Part shown: positions 1 to 11,190 of the stretch, in pieces | How the letters are laid out: every line of letters begins with the position of its first letter | Position numbering within the stretch: the stretch's first letter is position 1 | The notes under the pieces: generated by a model | What the model was told of the DNA's origin: nothing | The model's database searches: none | Seen by the model: only the letters and a program-made list of their open reading frames with translations | Made by a program: the position numbers and the translations under genes | NCBI GenBank assembly: GCA_949130495.1 | Contig: OX422207.1 | Span: 788,320,384 to 788,384,383, forward strand | Direction of reading: 5' to 3' | From: Sambucus nigra | Taxonomy: Eukaryota > Streptophyta > Magnoliopsida > Dipsacales > Adoxaceae | Length of the DNA stretch: 64,000 nucleotides

Positions 1-300
1 TTATTTAGCATAATTTCCTTCTTCCTCAAGGAAGATGTGATTTATTATAATTTCTTATCAAACCCCCAACCTAAGATCAAGGCTTTGTACTTAGCTTCAT
101 TGTCAAAGTGTAGCAATGCTCGAGAAAGATTGTGATCTTCTTGCAGTTACTTAATCATCTCATAATAGGTGGCACTATTCGCTACAGCCCTATCAAAAAG
201 ATAGTGAAGATGAACCTTCCTTGAATAAGACTTTTACAACATCTCGACAGGTCGAATTCAACAAAAACTATTATATTCTTCCTTGCATCAAACTGGAAGT
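1..300 (-). pseudogene. Decayed antisense accessory gene aORF2 (partial)
   Basis: Reading the minus strand from about 215 to 75 gives DRAVANSATYYEMIK, a stop, then LQEDHNLSRALLHFDNEAKY. This matches the younger aORF2 at about 56290-56420 (DRAVANNVAYYDLIEE, then RHNESMALLHKEYENRY). The upstream part towards 300 is too damaged to follow confidently. The gene continues off the left edge. Function is unknown; the younger copy is helical and partly coiled coil with an RG-rich stretch. Confidence 0.65.
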
Positions 301-1151
301 GTAAGAACCTATGTCCGGCTAAGGAGGATAAACGACAATAATCAAAGAAGAGAAAAATGTCACAGGATCACTGAAAAGATTGTACAAAACTTCTTCATTT
401 CATTGATCAACCAAGGATTACATCGAGTTTCATTACAAATAAAGAATGAAGAAAGAAGAAAATAAAAATACATAAAAATAGGGTAAAAACTAGCTAAATG
501 GAGCTAAACCTTCTCATTCTCCTTCTCCTTCTCCTGACCATCTGCTATCTCAGGAGGAGGTAGGTTGGCAGCATTAATAGTCACTAGGAATATTCTCTAG
601 AACCCTCATAATCATCATTAAATCCATCATCCAAGTTGGGAGGAGTTCTTGGTTCATGCCTTTGATATAATTCTCAGTCTGCTTGCATTTCGATTTCATT
701 TAAGGCATCCGACTAGCCATATTTATAGGAGAGCTTCTTATCATAATCATTTTTTTATGGCTTTAGCATCAAATGCCTTGTACCATCCTTTATTAGCGGC
801 CTTCTCCTTATTCTTTTTGCTCTTGTCCTTCTGAGCAGTAAGTTCAGTGTTCACATTGGAAGTTTTATCCACAGTAACCTTTGCTCTATTCTTAGATTCC
901 TTCACTTTCTGCTCGGTAAGGTTCACTTTATCATCGATAGCCTTTATTTTATTTTATGTTTTTGTTACTCTATCCTCAGTCGCTTTAAGCTTATCCTGCC
1001 ATGTTTCTCTCTCTCTCTCTCGTTCTCTATCTAAGGCCTCAACAGATGCTTGTAAGGACTTTTGAAAGCCTTCAAAATCTTCCACTATATCAGCCAAGGA
1101 AGCCTTTAGCTGGACATCCTTCTCCAACATTTGGTTATAATCAACCAAGAA

Positions 1152-1235
1152 CTGCAAAATAAGAAATACTCAGCATCAGTACAAAAGTCATCCAACAAAC
1201 ATTATCGAAGATAAACATAATATTTAAGTGCTTGC
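1152..1235 (-). other. Intron 2 of decayed aORF1 (GC donor)
   Basis: The acceptor TTTTGCAG precedes TTCTTGGTTGAT. The donor is GCAAGC after CCTTG, whereas the younger copy has GTAAAT after CTTTG. Both introns are 84 nt long. The GC dinucleotide may be a point mutation or a minor functional donor class. Confidence 0.55.
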
Positions 1236-1900
1236 CAAGGCTAAGTTTTGCTTAGATGTCTCATCAAACTGGGCTATGTACATAAGGTTTATTGTCGACC
1301 TATCTGATGGAAGGATTCCAGGCTTTATCAAACCCCTATCCAATACAGTGTTAATTTCCACAAAAACATCTCTAATCCTGCCTTAGGTGGTTAAGTTTTT
1401 CTTGTCCAACTCTTAGTGGATGCGAAGACTTTCCTTCATCCTCTTGAATTGAGGCTCAATAGTTCTTACTTCTTCAGCATGGAGGACTTGAGGCCTTTTG
1501 TTGGTAACAGTATTCATCTTGACAGGAGGAGGTGACTAATATCCAATCAACAGGCTAGGGATTCTTTTCTTCACCATTTATGTAGTGGGTGAAGTGGGGA
1601 TGGTTATAAGGTGAAGAGATTCGAAGGAAGATAAATTTCCTCCTTATAAAAGCTATCTCTCTACTCCATTTGGCTCGAGAGGAGAGGAGGTAAAAACTAG
1701 TTCCTCGCCCAAGTTGATAGGGGACTGCGGCAGAATGATTGTTGGTCAGGAAAAAAAAAAAGTAACAAAACTCTTATATTCCAGCAGGACAAAAATTGCT
1801 CGGGGATGCTCCTCTCTTTCTCTTTGGTGTATGGCCCACAAATATTTGAGATCATCAATGTTAACCTCAATTTCCTTTACGCACTTCCTTTTGTGTTCCT

Positions 1901-1991
1901 CTGCATAAAAACCAGATGAAGCAGTTAGTAGATAAACCATCAAATAGTCAATAATCAGGTGAAGAAATTGGAAATCAAATAAATGTACGAC
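1901..1991 (-). other. Intron 1 of decayed aORF1
   Basis: On the minus strand a GT donor (GTCGTACATTT) follows ...AGCATAG, and the acceptor TTTATGCAG precedes AGGAACAC. The interval is 91 nt. The younger copy has a 93-nt intron at the same place (54332-54424), with exon end GGGATAG and acceptor TTTGCAG. Confidence 0.65.
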
Positions 1992-2584
1992 CTATGCTAC
2001 ACCCATCCTGGGGTCATCTGGGTCCAGTGTATATTGGCCCCTTAATAAGGGGGCATATTAATAATTCTTTAATACAACACCATAATGCCTTATTAGCATG
2101 CTTAGTCTTCATATAATAGTTATTATCACCAGTGGTTGCCCACGTGTAACAGAACCTCAACTCGGGAATCCCAATACGAGTCCCATGGATTTTATTTAAC
2201 ATATTCACCCATTTATAACCTTTAATGTATTAGGGTCTACTCTCGCCAGGACTGCATCAAAATACTGGCAAAATTGAAGAATTTTTTTTTTTGGGAAAAA
2301 GGTGATGCCACACTTAGTAATAATAAAAGTTAGGATCCAGTGACCCTCAGACAGTGATAACACATCAATAGGCCCACTAGTTATTTCTAAACCTACCCAA
2401 CTGGGAATCTTCCTTCTTTACCTACATTCCTCTAAAGATCTTTCTTCTACGATGTACACCACCATTAAAAGACAGAAAAATCAAAAAGGGGAAAGGCAAG
2501 AAAGCTTACCGAGATTGAGAAATGGCGATAAAGAGCAAACAGTGAAGGAAGAAGGAAATCTTTAGGAGAAAGGGAGAGCCTAAG

Positions 2585-2593
2585 CTTATAAAG
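2585..2593 (-). promoter_or_regulatory. TATA-like box upstream of decayed aORF1
   Basis: CTTTATAAG on the minus strand lies 120 bp upstream of the aORF1 start. A TATTTAAA box occupies a similar place (168 bp upstream) before the younger aORF1, and both are followed by a related TTAGG sequence. This suggests a promoter separate from the LTR. Confidence 0.4.
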
Positions 2594-2907
2594 TTTTAGG
2601 TAAAAAGAAATGAAGGGAAACAATCGTCCTTTTATTAGTTACCTAAAAATAAGAAATGAAATGATTGAGATGAATAAACAATTGAACTGGTGGTTACCGC
2701 GTGGCTCCCAAAGATGCGAAAGGACTATCGTACCCTTTGGCTGTTCATTATTTTTCAATTTTATTTAAAAAAAATACCACCACCTGCTAAATTGGTGAAA
2801 AAAAATTACAAGTCTAGGAGGTCGGCTGCCGACCAACTGCCAGATAGAATGCTGAGCAAGATTTTGGAATAGATACCCCATACTTTCGATCAACCATCAA
2901 GCATGGA

Positions 2908-2921
2908 GCATTAGAGGCTTT
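2908..2921 (+). promoter_or_regulatory. Degraded polypurine tract
   Basis: ATTAGAGGCTTT directly precedes the LTR and aligns with ATTGGGGGCTTC before the 3' LTR of the younger copy (minus strand, 53411-53400). It would have primed plus-strand DNA synthesis. Purine-to-purine changes have weakened it. Confidence 0.55.
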
Positions 2922-3425
2922 TGTTGTATGTAAAAATTATTCATTTATGTGGACAAATGAGAAATGGACACCTGTCCTCTGACGTGACAGTTCTCACAAC
3001 ACTTACGTTCTTGGTCTGCTCCAGAGACATTTGGTCAGCCAACCGACCGAACAACCTCAAGAATAGCAAAAATCACTCAAGTAGAATAGCTAATATGTCT
3101 TATACGCGTACCTCTAAATGTCAACATTCTTATTTATTATATACATATGTAAATATCTGAAGATATAAAGGCATTCCATCTCTTGGGTTCATAACTACTA
3201 TATATACATTATCTTCCTTAGCTCAAAAGGACGATTCAATCGGGCACAAACATACAAACCCCTGAGCTATTGTAACCACCAGAAATACCAAAAATAATGG
3301 ATGTAGGCTTTTTCTCATAGTTGAACCACTTTAAAAACCACTTTGTTGCATGTTTATCTTGCTTGGTTATCTTTATTTTATCTATGATTATAAATTTGGA
3401 CCCAGTCTATTTTTAGACATCAACA
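2922..3425 (+). repeat. 3' LTR of the old Tat-type element
   Basis: Begins TGTTGTATG and ends GACATCAACA, 504 bp, compared with 564 bp in the younger copy. It keeps a TTATGTGGACAAAT block near its start and a CCTACATCC...GGTTC...CTTT block near its end (seen on the minus strand as a GTGGTTCAAC block). A TATA-like GATATAAAGG lies near 3163-3172. The 5 bp after it are CTTGG; the matching duplication would lie outside the window. Confidence 0.75.
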
Positions 3426-4282
3426 CTTGGGAATCTTTAAAACTTTTTAAAATTAATTTTTACCAATCAAAATGTGCTTTTAAATGTTTCTGGTCCTAAT
3501 AGATAATTTTGATGGTGCACGAGGCCCCCAATTTTAAAGTCCTTACTACAAAAAGATAATTTCCTTTAAAATATGCAGAAGCGAGATGGTTCAATTAAAC
3601 AAATTAACTAATTTTAATTTCTTTGCAAATTAAAATTAAACAAAACTTAAGTGAAGTTAAATTAATTAACAAATGAATTTTTCACTTTAACATATTAACT
3701 CAAGTCCTAGAAATTTGCCTAAGTTATATTTTCAATATTCCCAAATTAGGCCAAACCAATTTTATCAAATTAAGTGATGACTTGAATTAAATTAACATAA
3801 ACATTACCCAATTTCATTTTGCACCAAATTGAATAAGTAGTGATTCAAACCAATTTTATCTTTTTACCTAAGCATGCGTTCTAGGTGATTTTGCAAAAGA
3901 TAAAATAAACAATTAACCACTATGCCACGATGTACGAGGAAAAACCCACAACGGGAAAAAACCTCGGACGCCCCTAGCCTTAAGTCCACAAATATGGTTT
4001 TACAATTACAAGATAGATGACTTACTTCCTCGACTCGACCCCTTTCAAGCCTTGACGCGTCTTCTTGTAAACACCTTCGCCTAGTCGACAACCCCGGAAC
4101 TCCACCGAAACCTTGGACTTCACCAATTATACATTAGGAATATCGTCAACCACACATGGTGCCTTTCACCATGCGAGAATGCCGCAGCAAACAATCTTCT
4201 TCTTTTATGGGATGTAGAAGCAAGCCCAAACTCTCTTTAACGGTAGAAATGAATATGGTGCCAAAACAAACTCTTCAAGCAA

Positions 4283-4321
4283 GATGTATATATATATATA
4301 GATAGATAGATAGATAGATAG
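4283..4321. repeat. (TA)n(GATA)n microsatellite
   Basis: A short TA run passes directly into about six GATA units. Confidence 0.9.
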
Positions 4322-4562
4322 AAACTTGGATTAAAACAATGTTAATTGGGTGTAAACTTGGTTTTGTTCTTTGAATATATCAATTTGGATAACAAACACC
4401 AAGGGAACGTTTTATGAATGAATTAAGCTCTCAAACACTCACTAAGAGAGGGAAAAAGTTCATAGAAAAAAATTTGTTCCCGAATTCATTAAATTCTGTG
4501 AAAGAATAGTGGGACAAAGTAGTGGGAAAGTGCCAAAAAACTGCCAAAAACTGTTCCCACTG

Positions 4563-4584
4563 AAATCTCGTTCGAACGAGATTT
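4563..4584. repeat. Perfect 22-bp palindrome with TTCGAA core
   Basis: The sequence AAATCTCGTTC and its exact complement GAACGAGATTT abut. A second TTCGAACGAA follows 5 bp later. Confidence 0.9.
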
Positions 4585-4631
4585 TGTTCGAACGAACTAT
4601 CCAACGAGGTTCCGGTGGAAATTCATTGGCA

Positions 4632-4668
4632 CATATCGTTCGAACGACATTGTCGTTCGAACGATATG
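4632..4668. repeat. 37-bp perfect inverted repeat of two TTCGAACGA palindromes
   Basis: Arms of 18 bp (CATATCGTTCGAACGACA and its complement) flank a single T. Each arm itself holds the palindrome TCGTTCGAACGA or its near copy, so the unit is a palindrome of palindromes. CGTTCGAATG and TTCGAACGAAG follow. Confidence 0.9.
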
Positions 4669-5480
4669 CTCGTTCGAATGGCAATTTCGAACGAAGAGAT
4701 AAAAAGCTTAAAAATTCCATTTCTAGCCCAGAAACTTTATTTTAAAGTTTAAAAGAATCCTTCTGAAAATAAACCTTAATTTAAAATAAAAGTACACCCA
4801 ATATAACCTTATTCCAACTCTCCCTATATAGATATAGAAATGCATTCATACCTTTGAAGACTATGGAATATGATGTTGATGACGTAGAAACATAGCACTT
4901 GAAACTAGACAATGATGATACTTTATAAGTCTTAGTCGCTACGTCTTCAACTATAATATGTCATAGGCTTAAAGGATGGCCAAGTATTCTATCCTATGAC
5001 ACATACGTTTTTGTCTGGAATTGAGCCAAAACAACAAGGGACTCAATTGGAAATTTGTGTCCTTACAATTTTGAAGACTTCCCCAGAAACCTTTTGGACC
5101 TAATATAAAACCACAACATAATTATGTGGGAGAAAGTTGAAGTTTTTAAACATTAAAACACGCATTTGTTCAAAGCTTCTGGTGCAACACGTGTCCAACA
5201 CCTGCCAAATTTTATTAGTTCATTATGTAGTTTATCATACTCGCATACCTGATGTTCGATTGCAGTCGTAGATCAAAATTTATGAACGGTTTAAAATCCA
5301 TCTTGGCTTAAACCCAGTATGACCTAAACCAACCAATCATATGGCTTAACTTATAATTGGTTATAAATGATTGGATGACACCTGGATGGTGCATTATCGG
5401 CCTTAGGATTTACATCAAACTGGTAGAATCAATCCTGGCCCTTGATTTCCTTCACAACTTCCAGAACCTTCATAGCTTAC

Positions 5481-5489
5481 TATATAAGG
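5481..5489 (+). promoter_or_regulatory. TATA box of an unassigned LTR or promoter
   Basis: TATATAAGG is followed about 30 bp later by a purine-rich leader (AGAGAGAGTAAAGAG), as in the U3/R junction of plant LTRs. No coding region follows in frame. Confidence 0.35.
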
Positions 5490-6761
5490 AGACTTCGTCT
5501 TCTCATTTTGGGACTTTTATCAAGTATAGAGAGAGTAAAGAGAAGAGAGAGAATAGATTTTTCTGAAGAAATTTCAAATTATTTGAAAATATTTTCGTTA
5601 CAAGAGGTGTGTTTAGTTTTTTTTCAAAAAAGGGAAGGATCTATTTTCTTGTTTTCAAAAGCACTTCTAAGAACCGTTTCAATTGAGTTTCAACTTTTAG
5701 GGTTTCTGTGAGTTTAGTCAGAGTGCGATTTGAATGAAAAATTACAATACCTACCCTCTGATAACTCATCTCTTTGCTAATAACCTCACATTATTGAGAA
5801 TCTCGATATAATTTTAGAAATTTTAGTTTTCGATAATGTGATACATTTCTTACACTGTCTTGATTATTTGGTTTAATTGCTACTTTATTTAGTAGGTAAA
5901 AATATCTCTTTGTGGATCTTTGTAAAAATACTTTCAAAATTTTCAGTTTCATTTTCTTTAGTTTTGAAAAGTTGAAAAACAGACTTAAAAGGTTTTGCAT
6001 GTCTTATATCTACCTTGGAAACTTAATTTTAGATTTTGTAAATTTTTTGTATATAAATAAGATTATAGATGTTTATTTTTCTAGATCTAAAATAAGAAGA
6101 TTTAAAACATCCTTGAGTCGTTAAGTGTAATTTTTGACCTTTTTAAAACAAGGGCATATAGTCACTCTATGTAATTTGTAGGACTAGTTGTAATATTTAA
6201 CTGTGAGTGTGTTCGTAGTTTCATATATTTAGAAATACACACACGTTACACTTCTCATGCACGCTACACGTAGAAAAAATGTGTTGTTGAGAGAGATATT
6301 TATTTGATCAAGAAGTCATAAAGCTAAAAGGAGAAGGAGGAGCTCAACTGTTAGGAGTGGCCAGAACAGAAGTACCTTAAAGGTGTGGCTCAAGAATAGG
6401 TATATTTCTTATTTTTCTTAATCTCATTATATATTTTTAACCTGGCAGTCGTACTCTATTTGTAGTGATTTTTGTTTTTGTGGCATAGAGGTGATCGTGG
6501 AGATTTACCATAATTTGGGATTATACCAGGTAAAAAATATCATGTGTACTTTACTGCTTTCGTTTCTTAATTCTTGCAAAACTAGTTATGCTAAAACGGC
6601 TTAATAAGGATTATTTCTTTAAGCTGGTTAACCGATAATCTTAAATTGTTAACTCGTTTTATATATTTACAAATATTTTATTCGGACAATCAAAATGAGG
6701 TTTAAAAATTAATTTTAGTTAATAAATTATTTGATTGATTTCACACTTTTCTATTCATCTA

Positions 6762-7925
6762 GGTGATGGTGGTGCTTAGTCGAATAGTGGCTAGAGTGAT
6801 AGAGACCGGGATGATTAGAGGATTTTTGATTGGTGGCCCGGGCTCTAATAGTGTTCGAATTTTTCATCTATTGTTTGTGTATGAACTATCTTATTTTTTT
6901 ACGTGCATGAAAATCAAGTGAGGGTGTTTAGATTATTGTTGTTATTATTCGAACTTATGTCGGGGTTCCATATTGATGTAAGGAAAAGAGAGATAATCCC
7001 GATAGGGGGAGGAGAGAACGTGATATATTTGGCTGAGTTGGTAGGGTGTAAGGTGGGTTCACTTCCATCATCACATCTTATCCTCTCGTCGTGGGCTTAA
7101 TTAAAATCAAATGTAATATGGGATATTATCATAGAGAGAGTTAAGAAAAGACTAGCGATGTGGAAGAATTATCATCTCTCTAAATGGTTAAGGCTCACAT
7201 TAATCAAAAGTAATTTTTGAGCATGACAACACAATTTATGTCTATTTTGCCTTTATCTTCCTCTATACGGAAGATGTTGGAAAATATAATGAGGGATTTC
7301 TTGTGGGTAGGTAACTGAGACGATTTCAAGCATAGTCTAGTTAGTTGGGAAGAGTTCAGGAAGTCGATTAAGGCAGGGAGTGGGTGTGAAACGCCTACAG
7401 AATATCAAAAAATATTTGATTGGTAAATGGTCTTGGAGATTTCTTAGAGAGGACAATAGGATGTGGAGGAAGGTGGTGGGGGCAAGGGGAGGAGTCAACC
7501 GATACGGATGGGGCCTGGATGTGGGTCGCTATTTGTACGAGGTAGGGTTATGGAAGTATATAGAGAATGGATAGGAAGAACTTTCCAGACACGTAGCATT
7601 CCAATTAGGGAATGAGATATAAATTATATTTTGGAAAGATAGATGGGGAACAGAGGGCACCCTAGAGGAGATCTTTCCAGGGATGTTTAGTGTCGGTGGA
7701 GAGAAGGAGGTTAGGGTGGAAGCTCATAGGATAGTTATAGGAGATCATATTGTTTGGAACCCATGTTAATAAGGAAAGTGGGGGATTGTTAATTAGAGGA
7801 GGCGAAAGATTTTTTTGTCTGACTTGAAATGGATCCAATCTCGGGAGGAGGGGAGTACGAGTTGACATGGCATCTTGGTACGAATGGAGTTTTCACGGTT
7901 AAAAAATACTACATATATTGGTGTT
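6762..7925 (+). pseudogene. 5'-truncated LINE, RT C-terminal and zf-RVT regions
   Basis: Plus-strand translation in several frames shows late parts of a plant L1-type ORF2: MVVLSRIVARVIETGMIRGF, then HLLFVYE where the family has the catalytic LFADD box. Next come LLLLFELMSGFHIDVRK and ENVIYLAELVGCKVGSLP, then GVKRLQNIKKYLIGKWSWRF at about 7380-7445. It ends with WHLGTNGVFTVKKYY near 7905. The truncation at the 5' end is typical of LINE insertion. Frameshifts and the damaged active site mean it is dead. No poly(A) tail is visible because the right end is replaced by an LTR fragment. Confidence 0.75.
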
Positions 7926-7929
7926 TAAA

Positions 7930-8228
7930 ATGGGTACGATGATCATAATTAGTCTTCACATGATTATAGCAATAATTAGGTACCAAAGATAAAATATGAG
8001 ATAACTTAGACTAAAAGAGATGAGAGATAAAGAGAGAGATAAAAGTTTTTACGTGGTTTAGCCCAATATGGTGCCTACATCCACAGGTGTAATGTCACTA
8101 AGTATTAGGGTTTGATTACAAGCTCTCAAGAACTCTTTAGGGTTATGTGTACATCATTTTTTCAATTGTTCTCCAGCTAAGGGCTATAATGAACTATTTA
8201 TAGTAGTGGTAAGGAGAAGAGGCGAAAT
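7930..8228 (-). repeat. Fragment of a Tat-type LTR
   Basis: It shares with the LTR at 52836-53399, on the same strand, a block reading GTGGTTTAGCC...GCCTACATCCAC, a GATTACAAG...TCAAGAA block and a TATTTATAG segment (TATA box on the minus strand). The 5' part is poorly conserved and the end is lost where the chromovirus gag begins. It may be a remnant of a solo LTR. Confidence 0.6.
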
Positions 8229-9365
8229 ATGCCTTCACATCGTGATGTCGCTAGTGGTTCTGGTAATAGAGAAATTAGATGCATCGAGCAAATTGTGTGC
8301 CAACTTACCGACTCCCCCATTTAGCAGCAAAGGGATAATCATAGTGGGATGGTTCAAATTACTCCCTCCGCCTCCATCTTAAAGGAGTTCAGGAGGTTAC
8401 ACGCACCCACATTTAATGAGGCAGTTGGGCTCACTACTGTAGAAGATTGGCTCGATGAAGTCACTAAAATTACGGATATTATTGACTTGACATATGGTCA
8501 CAAATTCAAAATTTCTACGTTCCATCCCACAGAGAAAGCACAATGTTGATAGAGCGCCTACTCTGCTAGTACTTCTTAGACTATAGAATTGGGTAGCTTT
8601 AGGGTTGCCTTCCTCAACAGGTACTTTCCCTAGGCATTTAAGGATGCCAAGAAGGATAAATTACTTCATCTGGTATAGGGGAAGCCTTTCGTGAATGAGT
8701 ACCTAGTAAAGTTTTAAAGCTTCTGTAAATATGTGGACTCAGTCCAGAGAGACAAGACTGAGATGGCGAGGTTGTTTGTTAAGGGCCTCAACCTGGGGAT
8801 TCGGCGGAATCTAGTAGGTATGGATATTACAAACTTCATAAAGGTAGTGAATAAGGATATACGATTGGAGTTAGATGTTGAGGATGGAAAGGCCATCAGG
8901 GAAAAGAAGAGGGATCCCAGTGGGTCCCAGGGTGGCGGTCACACGAAGTCCTGGGGTAGAGCTCGAGGCTTTTTTATGAAACTAAAGGTCTCCATGGGGT
9001 TGGTTCTTCATCGGCACAGTGCACCATCGATCAGGGTCCTATAGCCCCCAGAGAGAAGACTTATTTTGTGTGTGTGTCCCCCGATCATATTAAGAGATAT
9101 TTCCCACAATGAGCTTTCTACAATCAGTATGGTAGTCAGTAAACTTTCAATTTTGTGTCAGGCCAGAGTTCTAGTTACAGAGGCCCCACCCAGTAGTAGT
9201 AGTAGCAATAATTCTCCTCGGGCTATCAACATCTTGTGAGGAATAGTGTGGATGGTTCTTGTCCAAGTCAGGGGAAGAGTAGCCATGATCCAAGTCAAGT
9301 GCCCGGTGGCAACATCAGTAGGTTTAACCCTCGACGAGCATGTGACATGTCACAGTTTGCTGCGC
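8229..9365 (+). pseudogene. Chromovirus gag (broken)
   Basis: Starts MPSHRDVASGSG at 8229. Recognisable Gag segments are EFRRLHAPTFNEAVGLTTVE, DWLDEVTKITDII (about 8385-8490) and KTEMARLFVKGLNLGIRRNL (about 8755-8815), which are core-capsid motifs of Ty3/gypsy Gag. Many stop codons interrupt it. A clear CCHC zinc knuckle could not be read. It would have formed the virus-like particle that packages element RNA. Confidence 0.7.
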
Positions 9366-9770
9366 CTTTAGAATATCCATCGATCATGGAAGGTATGATT
9401 CTTTTGTAAAGTACAAGGGTTAAGGCACTATTTGATTCTTACGCATTGCATTCTTTCATTAAGAGTTCATTGGCATTCAGATTGGGACTAGAGGTAGTTA
9501 GTTTCGTCATCCTATCTTCCTAGGACTTCCAGTTGGTGATGGTGTACTTCTTGATAGGGTCTGCCATAGATGTGTGGTAATGGTTGGAGATTATGTTCTG
9601 GAGTATGATTTAATCCTTATGGACATGAATGAGTTATAGGTGATCATTGGTATGGATTGGTTGTCATGTTTCGAAGCTACCATCGAATGCCATCAACACA
9701 GTGTCTTGGTATCACTTCCAATTAGCTCTCGCCATCATTTTAGTAGCGAGAAAGGGATTGATTATCCTTG
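9366..9770 (+). pseudogene. Chromovirus protease region (broken)
   Basis: Fragments in shifting frames suggest the retropepsin region: the Asp motif is degraded in the stretch after TTAAGGCACTATTTGATTC. The typical following segment MDMNEL...VIIGMDWLSCFEATIEC is clear at 9620-9690. This segment normally lies between protease and RT. Confidence 0.55.
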
Positions 9771-9844
9771 AAAGTTTTCTACCGTACATGAGTAGAAGCA
9801 GTATTTTGACTGGTTAAGAAAAATGATGGAATAGTAATATCCAG

Positions 9845-11190
9845 ACGGTATCATGTTTGACTATCAAGTGGTGCGGGAGTTTCTCGATGTATTCCCGGAT
9901 GATCTTCTTGGATTGCCTCCACATCGGGAGGTGGGTTTTTCCATAAAGGTACACCAAGGTGTCTCTCTCATCTATTTTTCTCACCTTACAGGATGGATTC
10001 AGTGGAATTGTAGGAGCTAAAGGTCCAATTGGACGAGTTAACTATCAAAGGCTTCATTCACCCTAGTGTGTCCTCATGGGGAGATCCAGTCCTCTTTGCT
10101 AAAAAAAGACAATTATTTGCGGCTTTTCATCGACTACAGGCATAAAAATAGGGTGACAATGAAGAACAAATACCATATGCCTTGTATCGACAACTTGTTT
10201 GAGTAGTTGTATAGGGAGGGAAAGTTTTTAAAGATTAACCTTAAGTTTGGGTACCATCAGTTGTGCGTCAGGGAGGAAGACATTCCTAAGATGCCCTTTT
10301 GAACTTGGTATATGCACTACGAGTTCCCAATGATGCCCTTCGATTTGACCAATGCCCCAACGATGTTTATTAATCTAATGAATCGTATTTATTACCCCTA
10401 CTTAGATCGATTTGTGGTGGTCTTTATAGATTATATATTAGTCTACTCAAAATCAAAGGTAGACCACGAGAAACACCTTCCAAGTGCTTAGGGAGAACCA
10501 ACTTTATGCAAGTTCAAAAAGTGCGAATTCTGGAAGGAGGAGGTTAAGTATCTTGGCCATGTTGTTTCTGGTGAAGGAGTTTCTATTAACCCTTCTAAGG
10601 TGAAGGTCGTTTTAGGATGGTATAGGCCAAGGACAGTCAAGAAGGTGTTTAATTTCCTGGGTTTGCTGGTTACTACCATAAATTTATGAAAGAATTCTCG
10701 AGGGATGCATTGCCACTCACCATACTGGCTCGAAAGGATGTACACTTTGAGTGGTCAGAGGACTGTGAGTCAGACTTTCAGGAGATGAAGGCTAGGTTTA
10801 CTTTTACGCCTGTACATATCCTCCCAGAACATGGCAGGGGTTACACAGTTTATTGTGATGCTTTGGGATCAGGGATTGGTGAAATGTTGATGCAGAATGA
10901 GCAGGTAGTCGCTTATGCATCCCATCATCTGAAGGTACATGAGAGGAATTACCCCACCTATGATTTATAGTTCACCACTATGGTATTTTCACTTAAGAGA
11001 TGGAGGTATTATCTGTATGGAGGTGTTTTTCGATAATAAGATCCTACAGTACATCTTCATGCATCGTTATCTTAATCTCCGTCAGAGGCGGTGGATGGAA
11101 TTAATAGAGGACTATGACTTCTCATTATAGTGTCATCCTGGCAATGCCGATGTGGTGTCTGATGCTCTTAGTAGGAAATCTAGTCTCACC
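9845..11190 (+). pseudogene. Chromovirus reverse transcriptase and RNase H (broken)
   Basis: RT motifs are readable: REFLDVFPDDLLGLPPHREV at about 9890, then [32 protein letters not shown]-like [20 protein letters not shown], and [15 protein letters not shown] at about 10400-10450. The active-site aspartate pair is changed to Asp-Tyr, so polymerase activity is lost. The RNase H part shows YTVYCDALGSGIGEMLMQ and VVAYASHHLKVHERNYPTYD (10840-10965), and ends HPGNADVVSDALSRKS near 11175. Several stops and frameshifts are present. Confidence 0.8.

Larger units (their letters stand above)
504..2465 (-). pseudogene. Decayed antisense accessory gene aORF1 (Transposase_28-like)
   Basis: Minus-strand relic of the gene at 53827-55977. 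The start codon at 2465-2463 opens MVVYIVEE, matching MVYIVESV in the younger copy. Then follow IPSWVGLEITSGPID, LSEGHWI, HGTRIGIPELRFCYTWAT (about 2190-2130) and VNIDDLKYLWAIH (about 1865-1830). A coiled-coil segment lies at 1157-954, and the gene ends with an acidic-basic tail ENEKV and stop at 504-506. Several stops and frameshifts interrupt it. Two intron positions match those of the younger copy. The N-terminal part resembles the plant family called putative gypsy-type transposon protein (Transposase_28); no biochemical role is known. Confidence 0.75.
1..3425 (+). mobile_element. Old Tat-type Ty3/gypsy element, 3' part
   Basis: This is the 3' end of a decayed LTR retrotransposon whose gag-pol lies beyond the left edge. 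The minus strand encodes remnants of the same two antisense genes found in the element at 52836-64000, in the same order, followed by a degraded polypurine tract and a 3' LTR. Stretches around the PPT and LTR start can be aligned by eye with the younger element on its minus strand (for example TTATGTGGACAAATG against TGATGTGGACAAATC). Orientation is + for gag-pol, so it is inverted relative to the right-hand copy. Placement in the Tat lineage rests on that relationship. Confidence 0.8.
3426..6761. other. Non-coding, LTR-like region of unknown family
   Basis: No protein domain could be read on either strand. The stretch 3426-5300 looks like LTR sequence: AT-rich, with hairpins (for example ATGTCATAGG near 4960 facing CCTATGACACAT near 4992) and a cluster of TTCGAACGA palindromes at 4563-4700. 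A TATA box at 5481 is followed by a pyrimidine/purine-patterned leader. I could not place boundaries or name a family. Confidence 0.4.

Noticed and set aside
5791..6124. Overlapping Lys/Phe-rich frames on both strands near 5791-6124
   Set aside because: Low-complexity AT-rich composition explains them.
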